Assembly: GCA_002189105.1 (NCBI GenBank)
Contig: NIOB01000006.1
Span: 620,001-684,000 of the forward strand
From: Saccharibacillus soli
GTDB taxonomy: Bacteria; Bacillota; Bacilli; Paenibacillales; Paenibacillaceae
Direction: 5' to 3'
DNA length: 64,000 nucleotides
In this document: piece after piece, positions 17,647 to 25,992 of the stretch
Layout of the letters: each line of letters starts with the position of its first letter
Numbering within the stretch: the stretch's first letter is position 1
Notes under the pieces: generated by a model
Told to the model about the DNA's origin: nothing
The model's database searches: none
What the model saw: the letters and a program-made list of their open reading frames with translations, nothing else
Translations under genes and position numbers: made by a program

Positions 17647-17911
17647 CTATTTTCAACTCCTTCACAGAATAATCAATAATCACATACACTATATAGTAGC
17701 ATAGGGCAAGAGTATTGACAAGAATGAAATAGGGATAGAAGGCAAGCGAATTTATGTGTCGCTGTTGGCTCGTCTTTTTATCGTCCTTTAACGTGCTTTA
17801 TTCATCCGCTTCTCCGTCTTCGTTTGGAGAAAAACGCGGTAAGATTGTATCATCGGGAAGTTGAGCAAGAGGCCGGGCGCCGAAAGCTCAGAGAAGCTAA
17901 TTTTGCAGACA

Positions 17912-17949
17912 GACGGTTGCGATCCTCAGGGATCATCGCAGCCGTTTTT
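17912..17949 (+). terminator. Terminator-like hairpin in the tail operon leader
   Basis: ACGGTTGCGAT...ATCGCAGCCGT with a GGATC/GATCC-type inner pairing, followed by TTTTT. It ends no visible upstream plus-strand gene, since rpmE2 is on the other strand; a leader terminator upstream of the tail genes is possible. Confidence 0.7.
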
Positions 17950-18024
17950 GTCGTGCATCCAGCGGCGTAAGCCGGATCTGGCGAGACTTACCCGAACTAA
18001 ACCATTAGAAATACGCAAGCGGTC

Positions 18025-18056
18025 GAAGCCGCCGCCGGGAACTCGGCGGCGGCTTC
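18025..18056 (+). repeat. Perfect 13-bp GC-rich hairpin before the tail operon
   Basis: GAAGCCGCCGCCG (18025-18037) and CGGCGGCGGCTTC (18044-18056) with a 6-base loop, 29 bases before the first tail gene. No T-run follows, so it is not a standard terminator. Confidence 0.75.
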
Positions 18057-18085
18057 GCAACTGAAGCGGGAAAGGGAGGAGGGGC

Positions 18086-19063
18086 ATGATTCGAGAAGTC
18101 ATTAAAAAAAGGCTGGAGACGAAAATTCCGGAACTGGTGGGTAACGTGCAGGATTTACCGTCTGTTCTACAATCTCTTACAGGCTTCGGGGTAATCGTCA
18201 CGTTTGGCGAAGAAATTCGCAAAAATGATTGGGCGGGTTATCGACGCATCGTGAAGATCTGGCCTTATGCGGATCTCGCTGCTGGCGGATTCAGTAGAGT
18301 GGAAGAACTGGCTGAAAAGATTGAAGCAGTTCTGCATGAAGCGGTTCTGGATGAAACCACAGGTTCAGCGCTTCGTTCAGACACTGCCTCGACCCATTCG
18401 ACTGCGCCAATATCTGATGAAGCAGAAGCTTCATCGATGACGAGCAGTGAACAAGCCCATATGCCCATATCGGACCGCGCATTTACCTGCGTGTATCTGG
18501 GTTCGGCAGATGGCGATCGCATAGACGCCGCTCTTGGCGGGATGATCCGCGGGCTGCGCTTCGCGGTGTATCGGCAGCCGGCCGGCTCTGCGGCCGACCC
18601 GGGGCAGGCCAGCGCGGAACTGCACGCGCTGGCTGCTCTGACGTCCGCGCTGTTGGGCGCGGACTGGCAGATTGCGGTGGACCGATGGCCGTCTGCATAC
18701 GCCAGGCCATGCGTGCTCTGGCGGCTGGTCGGGAGCCGCAAGTTCACGGCGAAGCCGTCCGCCTATGATGTGCGGCGAACGTATGCCGCACATGTGCTTG
18801 GCCGCACCGCGGCCGAGGAGCGCGAGGCGCTTTCGGCGCTGGCCGAGCGGCTAAGCACGGCGCAGCGGCTGGGGCCGCCCGCGCCGGGGCGCCGCGCAGC
18901 GGCAATCGCGGACGTCGTCGCGGATCTGGAAGCCGACGGCTTCCTCAAGGGTCAGCTCCGGCTCGATGTGCTGGAGCGGATTGGGCTGCCTGGCGAGCAG
19001 CCAGGCAGCGGCGAAGCCCCACCCGTACTAATCGGGCGGGTCGGATTAAAGCAGGCGGACTAG
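18086..19063 (+). CDS. Putative two-domain tail terminator protein
   Basis: 325 residues. Residues 1-95 resemble phage tail terminators: an N-terminal helix (REVIKKRLETKIPEL), a central beta stretch, then KIWPYADLAAGGFSRVEELAEKIEAVL. A Ser/Thr/Ala linker (about 96-130) follows, then a second alpha/beta domain (about 131-300) containing WPSAYARPCVLWRLVGSRKF and a helical end. It is the first gene of the tail operon, where neck or terminator proteins are expected. GC content rises clearly in the second domain (about 75% over 18541-18600 against 53% over 18361-18420). Family call is by shape and position, not by a diagnostic motif. Confidence 0.55.
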   Translation: MIREVIKKRLETKIPELVGNVQDLPSVLQSLTGFGVIVTFGEEIRKNDWAGYRRIVKIWPYADLAAGGFSRVEELAEKIEAVLHEAVLDETTGSALRSDTASTHSTAPISDEAEASSMTSSEQAHMPISDRAFTCVYLGSADGDRIDAALGGMIRGLRFAVYRQPAGSAADPGQASAELHALAALTSALLGADWQIAVDRWPSAYARPCVLWRLVGSRKFTAKPSAYDVRRTYAAHVLGRTAAEEREALSALAERLSTAQRLGPPAPGRRAAAIADVVADLEADGFLKGQLRLDVLERIGLPGEQPGSGEAPPVLIGRVGLKQAD

Positions 19064-19131
19064 AATCGCCTGCATAGGCTTGCGGCGAATTCTTTTCGCC
19101 GCAAATCGTGCAGCACAGGAGGCGAAAAACG

Positions 19132-19341
19132 ATGAGCAGCAGCCGGATGAACTCGGCGCAGCAGCAAGCGAAGTCGCCTGTGACATTCACAGCGACAGAG
19201 CTTATGACGCACGCCGAGCAATTGTTTGGCGTACGGGAGGAAGTGCTGCACGGCGCACTTGGTCAAGGAACCGAGAAGCAATACACCGTGGAGCAGGCAG
19301 CAAGCCGCATTACCCAATTTATGAAAGCGAAGGTGAAGTAA
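19132..19341 (+). CDS. YqzN/YkzM-like small tail-operon protein
   Basis: 69 residues from ATG 19132, with GGAGG 8 bases upstream. The core FTATELMTHAEQLFGVREEV followed by a GAL turn and a C-terminal helix (ASRITQFMKAKVK) matches the small YqzN/YkzM proteins that precede the sheath gene in PBSX and skin elements of Bacillus. Role unknown; perhaps assembly. One base separates its stop from the sheath start. Confidence 0.7.
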   Translation: MSSSRMNSAQQQAKSPVTFTATELMTHAEQLFGVREEVLHGALGQGTEKQYTVEQAASRITQFMKAKVK

Positions 19342-19342
19342 T

Positions 19343-20800
19343 ATGACAGGTGGAACATGGAGCAACGCGGAGAAACCGGTCCTTCCCGGACTGTATATGA
19401 ATTTCCAGGCAGCAGCCGCTTCGACGGTGCAGCCCGGAAGCCGTGGTACGGTAGCGGTACTTGTAAAAAGCAACTGGGGACCGGAAAGACAGTTTGTGGA
19501 GATTGGCAGCGAAGCGGCTATCCGTCGCGCTTTTTCCAACGAGGGAGCGGATGGAGCAACCGCTTATGACTCACTCTATCTGGCGCTGCTTGGCGGCCCC
19601 AAGAAGCTGCTTGCTTATCGCGTTGCAGATGATACAGCCGCACCCGCAGCACTGACGCTGAAGGCTGGCGAAAACGATGCACTGCGACTGACAGCCGTTT
19701 ATACAGGAAGTCGGGGTAACGGATTCCGTGTTTCGGTGCAGCCCAGCTTGACCCATGAACATGCTCAAGAACTGCATTTGTACGAGGGCAGCAAGCTGCT
19801 GCGTTCGTTTGTGGCTTCAGATGGCAGTGCGGCTGCTTTCGAGGCAGCGATGAACGAGGACGCAGAGAATATCTGGGTAAAAGGCGAAGCCATTGTCCCT
19901 GCTGCTTCTGTATCCCAGGTAACCAGTGTCGCCTTTGCGGGTGGTGTGAGTGGAAACGCAGGACTCACTAACGCGGATTACGTTGCGGCTCAGAATGCGC
20001 TGGAAGGTACGGATTTTGATGTGCTTGCGCTTGATTTTGCGGCCGACTCGGCACTGCTTCAGAGCTTCGCGGCGTTCATCAAACGTCTGCGCGGAGAAGG
20101 TCGTGGGGTGACTCTGGTTGTTGGCGGTTCCCATGCGGAAGATACGGCTATGGCTGCGCCTTCTACAGCCTCGGCACGTTCAGCTTCTCTGAATCATGAA
20201 GGCATTATTAATGTAGGTACCGGGGTGAAACTGGGCGACTTATCGTACAGTTCGGCGCAAACGAGTGCTTATGTGGCGGGTCTGGTTGCCGGACAACGTC
20301 TGAATGAATCGACGACCTATCATGCCGCTCCATTTGATGATGTCACACGCCGTTGGAATCGTTCCGAGCAGGAAACAGCAGTGAAAAATGGGGTGTTCCT
20401 CCTCTTCCACGATGGCCGTCAGGTCAAGACGCTGCGAGGAATCAATACGCTGATTACACCGGGAGCCGGGCAGAACAACGCCTGGAAGAAGATTCGTTCG
20501 GTGCGCGTCATGGATGCAGTTCGCAGCGACCTTCAACGCACGGCAGAAGACTCCTATATTGGCAAAGTCAACAACACGGAAGAAGGACGTCTTGCACTGA
20601 TTGGCGCAATGAAAGAATACCTGGCGCTTCTTGCTCAGAGCGGCGTGATCGAGGCAAACGGATTCGACGTCGTTCTGGACCCGGCATATTACGGGGAGGC
20701 TCCGATTGTGAAGCCGGAAGCCGATCAGGTCTTCCTGCAATGGAATGTGAAGCTCTCCGACGTGATGGAGCAGCTGTTCGGAACCTTCCACGTACAATAG
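19343..20800 (+). CDS. Phage tail sheath protein (XkdK-like)
   Basis: 485 residues, typical sheath length. The N-terminal block PVLPGLYMNFQ with RGTVAVLVKSNWGP, and the C-terminal KIRSVRVMDAVRSDLQRTAEDSYIGKVNNTEEGR region with IEANGFDVVLDPAY, are the conserved sheath features that form the handshake between subunits. The protein surrounds the tube and contracts to drive it through the target envelope. Its presence defines the element as a contractile (myovirus-type) tail. Confidence 0.95.
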   Translation: MTGGTWSNAEKPVLPGLYMNFQAAAASTVQPGSRGTVAVLVKSNWGPERQFVEIGSEAAIRRAFSNEGADGATAYDSLYLALLGGPKKLLAYRVADDTAAPAALTLKAGENDALRLTAVYTGSRGNGFRVSVQPSLTHEHAQELHLYEGSKLLRSFVASDGSAAAFEAAMNEDAENIWVKGEAIVPAASVSQVTSVAFAGGVSGNAGLTNADYVAAQNALEGTDFDVLALDFAADSALLQSFAAFIKRLRGEGRGVTLVVGGSHAEDTAMAAPSTASARSASLNHEGIINVGTGVKLGDLSYSSAQTSAYVAGLVAGQRLNESTTYHAAPFDDVTRRWNRSEQETAVKNGVFLLFHDGRQVKTLRGINTLITPGAGQNNAWKKIRSVRVMDAVRSDLQRTAEDSYIGKVNNTEEGRLALIGAMKEYLALLAQSGVIEANGFDVVLDPAYYGEAPIVKPEADQVFLQWNVKLSDVMEQLFGTFHVQ

Positions 20801-20870
20801 GACTCATGCGTTACAGTTGGCATTTTGGCAGACCATTAAAATAACTATAGATTCCAAGGAGGAACAACCT

Positions 20871-21278
20871 ATGTTGGATGCTTCTAAAGTCATTCTCGGC
20901 ACATACGGACAGCTGCACATCGACGGGGTATGGCAAACGCATATTAATAAACTGGAAGCCAGTGTGGAGATCGAGAAGCGTGAGCTGAACTTGACCGGCA
21001 CCGATTGGAAAGTCCATAAAAACGGAGCGAAAAAAGGAACCGGCACGATGAGCGGCTACAAGGTCACATCCGATATGATCCGCCGTGGGTTCCAGAAATT
21101 TGACATCATCTCCAAGCTGGATGACCCCGACTCTTATGGTCATGAGCGCGTACGTCTGATTCGTTGTATGCCGGATAAGATCCAACTGGCCAACTGGTCG
21201 GCTGGTGAAGAAGTTCCCGAAGAGACGACCTTCACATTTGAAGGCTATGAGCTGCTCGATCCGATTCGCGCAAATTAA
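20871..21278 (+). CDS. Phage tail tube protein (XkdM-like)
   Basis: 135 residues from ATG 20871 (AAGGAGGAAC at ideal distance; a longer reading from 20817 has no SD). Conserved PBSX-tube features: GQLHIDGVWQTHINKLEASVEI at the start, GTGTMSGYKVTSDM in the middle, and EETTFTFEGYELLDPI at the end. Stacked hexamers form the inner tube. Sheath and tube are followed by a hairpin that could raise their output relative to downstream genes. Confidence 0.93.
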   Translation: MLDASKVILGTYGQLHIDGVWQTHINKLEASVEIEKRELNLTGTDWKVHKNGAKKGTGTMSGYKVTSDMIRRGFQKFDIISKLDDPDSYGHERVRLIRCMPDKIQLANWSAGEEVPEETTFTFEGYELLDPIRAN

Positions 21279-21312
21279 TTATTTTCTCCTGTGAACGGTA
21301 TACAGAAGCTCA

Positions 21313-21350
21313 AAGGCTGCGGCGTACGATACGCTTCGCAGCCTTTTCTT
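21313..21350 (+). terminator. Partial terminator between tube and chaperone genes
   Basis: AAGGCTGCG (21313-21321) pairs with CGCAGCCTT (21337-21345), with an inner GCGTA/TACGC pairing, then TTTTCTT. It lies inside the tail operon, so it likely attenuates rather than ends transcription. Confidence 0.75.
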
Positions 21351-21390
21351 AATGAAGTCTTACTCGATCATAACTTGGGAGGAACGCTAT

Positions 21391-21825
21391 ATGAGTATTC
21401 ATGAAAATCTGTCCGAAGAACAAATTCTGGACGTGCTGTTTGAGGCCGCTGACAAGCTTCCGGAGGAGACCGTAGCGATCCGCCGGCTTGATCTGCGCAT
21501 GACTCTTCGCGGTCTGACATCCAGCAAAGTAGATAGCATCCGCGAACGCTGTATGGTGCGCAAGACGGTCAAAGGGCGTACGGAAGAGAAGGTAGACAGC
21601 GAGACGTTTAACGCTCTACTGATCTCTGAAGCGACGGCAAAGCTTGAAGTCAAAGGGCTGGAACTGAATGGTTGGGGCGATCCACGCATCACAAGTCGTC
21701 TCAAGCTGTCAGGTGGCGAACAAGCTGTGTGCCGGATGCTGCTTGCCGGTGAGCTGGATGCTGTGGGCGATAAGGTATTGGAACTGTCCGGCTTCGGCGT
21801 GGAGCTGGCTGACGTAAAAAACTGA
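21391..21825 (+). CDS. Phage tail assembly chaperone, short form (XkdN-like)
   Basis: 144 residues from ATG 21391, with GGGAGGAAC upstream. Position between tube and tape measure, size and helical composition match the XkdN-type chaperones (PF08890) that coat the tape measure during tail building. The last sense codons, GTA AAA AAC before TGA, form a -1 slippery heptamer (A AAA AAC), so a fraction of ribosomes should read on into the downstream frame to give a longer product (see the next two entries). Confidence 0.88.
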   Translation: MSIHENLSEEQILDVLFEAADKLPEETVAIRRLDLRMTLRGLTSSKVDSIRERCMVRKTVKGRTEEKVDSETFNALLISEATAKLEVKGLELNGWGDPRITSRLKLSGGEQAVCRMLLAGELDAVGDKVLELSGFGVELADVKN

Positions 21826-21891
21826 TCCGCTCCGGCGGGGTGACGACGATGATGTACCACATGTGGGTGCGCCATCATCTCCGTCCCGGAG
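21816..21891 (+). promoter_or_regulatory. Programmed -1 ribosomal frameshift signal
   Basis: Slippery heptamer A AAA AAC at 21816-21822, in the correct phase of the chaperone frame and directly before its TGA. After a 7-base spacer a stem-loop begins: CTCCGG (21830-21835) with CCGGAG (21886-21891), GACGA with TCCGTC (one bulge), and GATGATG (21848-21854) with CATCATC (21873-21879); the loop holds the palindrome CCACATGTGG. Heptamer, spacer and structure are the three standard parts of a -1 frameshift element. Confidence 0.85.
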
Positions 21892-21977
21892 AGTTCTGGA
21901 AGCTATCGCGTGGTGAGCGGCTGCTGCTGCTGGCGTTCTCGGAGGAGGAACTGGAAGCCTTAAATGCCCACGCTTGA
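21822..21977 (+). CDS. Frameshift extension of the tail assembly chaperone (long form, GT-like)
   Basis: The -1 frame is open from base 21822 (CTG) to TGA at 21975-21977, 51 codons. Joined at the slippery site it gives a 195-residue product of gene 21391. The extension has WVRHHLRPGEFWKLSRGE and an acidic helix LAFSEEELEALNAH, similar in character to the T part of lambda GT-type chaperones, which contact the tube protein. An independent start (GTG 21840 or ATG 21849/21852) is possible but without a good SD. Confidence 0.8.
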   Translation: MIRSGGVTTMMYHMWVRHHLRPGEFWKLSRGERLLLLAFSEEELEALNAHA

Positions 21978-22017
21978 GCCTACTGAACATGGATCATCGA
22001 TACAAGGAGGTGACTAT

Positions 22018-23892
22018 ATGGCAGATCCCCGGGAGTTTGCAGTTAATGCCGGTGAACTCAAAGCGACCGTACGCTACTTCGATCAAATTCAACGTGCGTC
22101 CGACCGCTTGGGGCGAACGCGTTACCAGAATGTCGTGAAGCTGAATAATGAATTGAAATTCACCTCACGTTATTTTGACCAGATTTATCGGACAGCCTTG
22201 AAATTATCCAGACTCAAGCTGATGCCTCAGGTAACACTGAATGATAAGGCTTCAAAGGATATTGATCGGCTGCTGGCGAAGCTCGCGCAGATCCGGTCGA
22301 AACGGATTCAGGTCGCAGCAGACGTCATAATGCCGGCCCAACCGGCTGCACCCAAGATTCGACCCCAGAATCCGAATAAAGTTCTCCCTAAGATCGAACC
22401 TGCGCCTGTTCCGAGACTCGATACAAAGGTTCCCGCTTCTCCGGCACAGCAGCAACAGAGCATGAATATCACGATCACCAATCCAGCTGGCGAGATGCCC
22501 CAGATCGATTTTGGGTCGCTGGAAGCAGCGATTACTTCCAATACGGATGCGGTGATGCAGTTGACGGGCAAGCTGGAGAACTTGAAGCTGGGTGCAGCAG
22601 GTGGAGGGAAAAAGGAAGAGAAGGGATTTATCTCAACCATTCTTGACGGTGCTAAGACTGCCAAAAGCTTCAATGATGGGCATCTTAATCTTCGCAAGGC
22701 TAAGGCCAAAAATGTAGAGATAGCGGGACACGATGAGGCGCGCAGACAGACGATACGTGATCGAGCCGCTGCGGATGCAGCTGCTCCTACACGCCCGCTT
22801 GAGGAAAGCATTGCTTTGTCGAGAAAACGCAATATAGAAGATAAGGAGTATGAAGCCAAAAGAAATGTAATGGTATCTGAGAGAAGAAGTCATCGCATCG
22901 ACGCCACCATCAATGGCATAGAAGGTGTAATCTCGGGAACCGATGTGGTCAAGAATCTTTATGGAGCTATTGCTGGAAAAAAAGAGTCGGATACACCTCC
23001 TCTGGAAGCCGCCTCTCAGTTGGTTCAAAACACCGTAAATTCCGGGGTTTTGGATACGGTGGCCAAAGGTGCTGCCCGGCGTATAATGGGCCCGGTGGCT
23101 ACCGTTCTGGAAGTGGGAGACGCCATTCGTTCCACAGACAACAAAGAACGCTTTGAAACGTTAGGCGCAGCAACGGGCAGTGCGATCGGCGGAAGTGCCG
23201 GGGCTGCGATCGGCTCAGCAATCATGCCGGTTATTGGTACGGCTGTGGGCGGATACTTGGGGAGCGTTGCAGGGGATTTCGTTGGCGGTAAGGTCGGAGG
23301 CTTTTTGTACGACAAGGGTGGTAAGGCCGCCCAATACGTTGACGAAAAATTAGACCAGTTATCCAACAAGCTTAACGACTTCTTCAGCTGGGGCAAGCAT
23401 AAGGACAAAGACGACAAGAAAGCCGAAACCAAATCTCCACCTCCGCCTCCGAGTGTCCCTACGATAATGGATACGATTAATGGGACATCGACGACGAAGT
23501 CTGTAGTTTACGATCCTTCGGCTGTGAAGCATGGAGACCTTCTCGATCCCTTAGGCAAATTTGATGAATTCAAAGCCAGACAGCAGACTAACGTTGCACC
23601 AAGACCTCAAGAGTCCAAGCCGGCAGGCAGCCAGATCAGCATCGAGATGAGTCAAAGTCAGTTGAGTACGGTGACCAGCACGATCCAGAGCGCCAAGCCC
23701 GAAGTCACCAATCAGATCTCGATCAATATTGGCCCGGGTACGGTTCAGCTTGATATTCATGAAGAAATCGACTATGCCGAGATCGAAGGCAAGATCGGAG
23801 CGGCGATCGTGGAGAAAGTTCGTCAGGCCTTCAACAATTATAAGCCGGCTGGAGGCGGTTCTGGCGGACCGTCCAAGGCGATGGCAACTTAG
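22018..23892 (+). CDS. Phage tail tape measure protein
   Basis: 624 residues from ATG 22018, with AAGGAGGTGA upstream. The N-terminus carries an internal near-repeat (RYFDQI at about residues 20 and 49), followed by basic helices. Around residues 375-430 is a Gly/Ala-rich hydrophobic segment (TGSAIGGSAGAAIGSAIMPV and on), the usual membrane-active part of tape measures. The C-terminus has QISINIGPGTVQLDIHEEID. Tape-measure length sets tail length; at the usual ratio of about 0.15 nm per residue this predicts a tail near 90-95 nm. Position after the chaperone supports the call. Confidence 0.88.
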   Translation: MADPREFAVNAGELKATVRYFDQIQRASDRLGRTRYQNVVKLNNELKFTSRYFDQIYRTALKLSRLKLMPQVTLNDKASKDIDRLLAKLAQIRSKRIQVAADVIMPAQPAAPKIRPQNPNKVLPKIEPAPVPRLDTKVPASPAQQQQSMNITITNPAGEMPQIDFGSLEAAITSNTDAVMQLTGKLENLKLGAAGGGKKEEKGFISTILDGAKTAKSFNDGHLNLRKAKAKNVEIAGHDEARRQTIRDRAAADAAAPTRPLEESIALSRKRNIEDKEYEAKRNVMVSERRSHRIDATINGIEGVISGTDVVKNLYGAIAGKKESDTPPLEAASQLVQNTVNSGVLDTVAKGAARRIMGPVATVLEVGDAIRSTDNKERFETLGAATGSAIGGSAGAAIGSAIMPVIGTAVGGYLGSVAGDFVGGKVGGFLYDKGGKAAQYVDEKLDQLSNKLNDFFSWGKHKDKDDKKAETKSPPPPPSVPTIMDTINGTSTTKSVVYDPSAVKHGDLLDPLGKFDEFKARQQTNVAPRPQESKPAGSQISIEMSQSQLSTVTSTIQSAKPEVTNQISINIGPGTVQLDIHEEIDYAEIEGKIGAAIVEKVRQAFNNYKPAGGGSGGPSKAMAT

Positions 23893-23976
23893 ACTAGGCG
23901 TAGCGGGTTGAGTCGTTCTTTGTCTACTCACTTTATTGCCTGCTTGAGATTGTCCAGGCCGGAAAGGAGGACAACG

Positions 23977-24609
23977 ATGGAAATTTATTTGTTTTATGGC
24001 AAGAAAAAATATTTTCATTTTCCCGTCAACCCCGAAGAAATTCGCTTTACACGCTCTAAGGGGTACGAGACGGTGAATATGCTTCAGCACGGAGAATTCG
24101 ATTTTCCACAGGGAGATAAAATCAAGGAAATTAGCTTCTCTTCCTTTTTCCCTAAAGAATACGATCCTTCATACTGTCGATTTACCAAAATTCCTGATCC
24201 AATGGCAGCGGTGAACGTATTGAATCGCTTTTTGGTTTCCGCTGAGCCGGTTCGTTTGGTGATCTCACATACAGGTATCAACGTGCCCGTGTACCTCATC
24301 ACCTATGAGAGTTCATTCCGCGGTGGTGAGCCGGGAGACATTTATTTTGATCTCACTTTCCGCACCTGGCGGGATGCCAAATTGCAGAGTAGATCTGATG
24401 GAGCGGTAAAAGCAGCAGGACGTCGGACCAGTCTCAAGGTTGCAAACAAGACCTATATCGTCAAGGACGGTGATTCGCTCTCGAAGATCGCCAAGTTGGA
24501 ACTGGGTTCCAGTGCCAAGTGGGAGTCTCTCTATGCGCTAAACAAGGGTGTGATTGGGCCAAGCCCCCAAGTTGTTAAAGCGGGACAGAAGCTGGTGATG
24601 CCAAAATGA
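23977..24609 (+). CDS. LysM-domain tail protein (XkdP-like)
   Basis: 210 residues from ATG 23977, with AAAGGAGG upstream. N-terminal domain MEIYLFYGKKKYFHFPVNPE through the EVNPE-like block is the XkdP fold; the C-terminal LysM module (YIVKDGDSLSKIAKLELG, about residues 160-177, ending GQKLVMPK) binds peptidoglycan in related proteins. It sits at the tape measure/hub end of the tail. Overlaps the hub gene by ATGA. Confidence 0.92.
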   Translation: MEIYLFYGKKKYFHFPVNPEEIRFTRSKGYETVNMLQHGEFDFPQGDKIKEISFSSFFPKEYDPSYCRFTKIPDPMAAVNVLNRFLVSAEPVRLVISHTGINVPVYLITYESSFRGGEPGDIYFDLTFRTWRDAKLQSRSDGAVKAAGRRTSLKVANKTYIVKDGDSLSKIAKLELGSSAKWESLYALNKGVIGPSPQVVKAGQKLVMPK

Positions 24610-25589
24610 GTTATAAAGTCATTGTGGGCGTGAATTCAGATGTCACTTCAAGGGTCGAGAGCATTAGTCTGCGTGATGCATTGGATCAGATTGCCTACCA
24701 AGCCACCATTCGGCTGGCCGTATCCAATACCGACCCGCTGCCAGATGTGACGCCTGGGACGCAAATCCGGGTCAGTGGCATGCCTTTTGGTAAGGAAAAC
24801 GTGTATCCACTGCTGCATCCTGCGGTGATCTGGGAAGCGGAGAGCACAAGCAGTGGCACCAAACGAATTTCTCTATTGGCTTATGATCGCATGATCTATC
24901 TGGAGAAATCGGAAGATGAATATCTGTTTCCCAAAGACCAGACAGCAGCGCAGCGGCTCCGGAAATATGCAAAAGATTGGAAGATCAAGCTGGCCGATCT
25001 GCCGGATACCAAGATTAAACTTGGCAAGGCTGTCTATCGTTCGCAGACGATCTTCTCCATGCTGTTTGCCGATCTAAAAGAAACCGCCAAATCCGGCGGT
25101 GCGCTGTACCATCCCCGGATGACCAGCCGCGGCCTGGAGTTGTTTGAGCTGGGCAGCAACAAGCAGATCTATGAGCTGGATCACCTGATCGACGTTGCCC
25201 AGATGCGAACGTTGGAAGGCGCAGTTACGAAGGTAAAGATATTGGCGGGCAGTGAATCTTCAAGCGAACAGGAGGTGCCGTCCAAGGTTCTCGCTGTGGA
25301 GGAAAAGGGAACCAAGGAACTGGGCACACTGCAAAAACTCGTGTCGGACGATCAGGTTAAAACGGCAAAGGCTGCCAAAAAGCTTGCCGCAAGCTACCTA
25401 ACCGGAATTCAGGAGACATTCACGGTAACAGCACCCGACGTGAACACGATTCGAGCTGGCGACGCCGTTAAGCTTGGTGGCATGAAGCTGCTGGTGACAT
25501 CAGCAAGCCATGATCTGGGCAATCCCGGATCGATGACTCTGGAGTTGGCAACGGAAGCATCGGTGAAAAGGAGGTTTTACCTTGACTAA
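24606..25589 (+). CDS. Baseplate hub protein (XkdQ-like)
   Basis: 327 residues. Beta-rich hub fold with VNSDVTSRVESISLRDALDQIAYQA near the start, LLAYDRMIYLEKSEDEYLF near residue 96, and the late TVTAPDVNTIRAGDAVKLGG block. Equivalent to gp27/gpD-type hub proteins that link tube and baseplate. Stop overlaps the TTG start of the next gene. Confidence 0.92.
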   Translation: MSYKVIVGVNSDVTSRVESISLRDALDQIAYQATIRLAVSNTDPLPDVTPGTQIRVSGMPFGKENVYPLLHPAVIWEAESTSSGTKRISLLAYDRMIYLEKSEDEYLFPKDQTAAQRLRKYAKDWKIKLADLPDTKIKLGKAVYRSQTIFSMLFADLKETAKSGGALYHPRMTSRGLELFELGSNKQIYELDHLIDVAQMRTLEGAVTKVKILAGSESSSEQEVPSKVLAVEEKGTKELGTLQKLVSDDQVKTAKAAKKLAASYLTGIQETFTVTAPDVNTIRAGDAVKLGGMKLLVTSASHDLGNPGSMTLELATEASVKRRFYLD

Positions 25590-25992
25590 AGATCCGTATG
25601 GGCAGTTTGCCGACATGATGAGCAGTGCGATGCGGGGTCATACCAAGCAGATGGCAAGCGGACTTGGAGGCGTGCTTGGAACGATGACATCCTCTGGAGT
25701 GAAGCTGGACGATTTTAAGCATGAAATCCGGGATTATCTGATCGCAGAGCTGTCTGGCACCTTGGAGAATGAACAAGAGGATGGAGGGATGATTTTGGGT
25801 GACACCCTGCCTCCTACGGCCGTTTCCACTCCCGTTCAGGAGCCAGGGAATTCTGGAATTCCAATGTCAGCCGGTGGCCTAACCCGACTGCGTGTAAATG
25901 GACTCAAGGCCGGCGATCGAGTGTTGGCCATTCGAGTCAACGGAGGAAATGACATCGTGATTCTGTGCAAGGTGGTGGGGGCAGATGGCTAA
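25582..25992 (+). CDS. Baseplate protein, DUF2577 type (XkdR-like)
   Basis: 136 residues from a TTG at 25582, chosen because AGGAGG stands 7 bases upstream. DUF2577-like: short N-terminal helix, a variable linker rich in Pro/Thr, and a C-terminal beta-barrel-like end GLKAGDRVLAIRVNGGNDIVILCKVV. In PBSX this gene sits between hub and gp25-like wedge, as here. Likely forms part of the central baseplate. Confidence 0.85.
   Translation: MTKDPYGQFADMMSSAMRGHTKQMASGLGGVLGTMTSSGVKLDDFKHEIRDYLIAELSGTLENEQEDGGMILGDTLPPTAVSTPVQEPGNSGIPMSAGGLTRLRVNGLKAGDRVLAIRVNGGNDIVILCKVVGADG

Larger units (their letters stand above)
17647..18085 (+). other. Gene-free leader upstream of the phage tail operon
   Basis: 439 bases. 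The rpmE2-proximal part is AT-rich and must hold the rpmE2 promoter. The tail-operon side holds an intrinsic terminator (17912-17949) and a perfect GC hairpin (18025-18056). A short open frame at 17861-18064 looks spurious because it runs through both hairpins and has no SD. GGGAGGAGGGG just before 18086 is the SD of the first tail gene. Confidence 0.6.

Noticed and set aside
17647-17710. Zur box upstream of rpmE2
   Set aside because: The expected palindrome of the Bacillus Zur site could not be found by eye.
17861-18064. 67-residue open frame in the tail operon leader
   Set aside because: It runs through two hairpins and has no SD or recognisable sequence.
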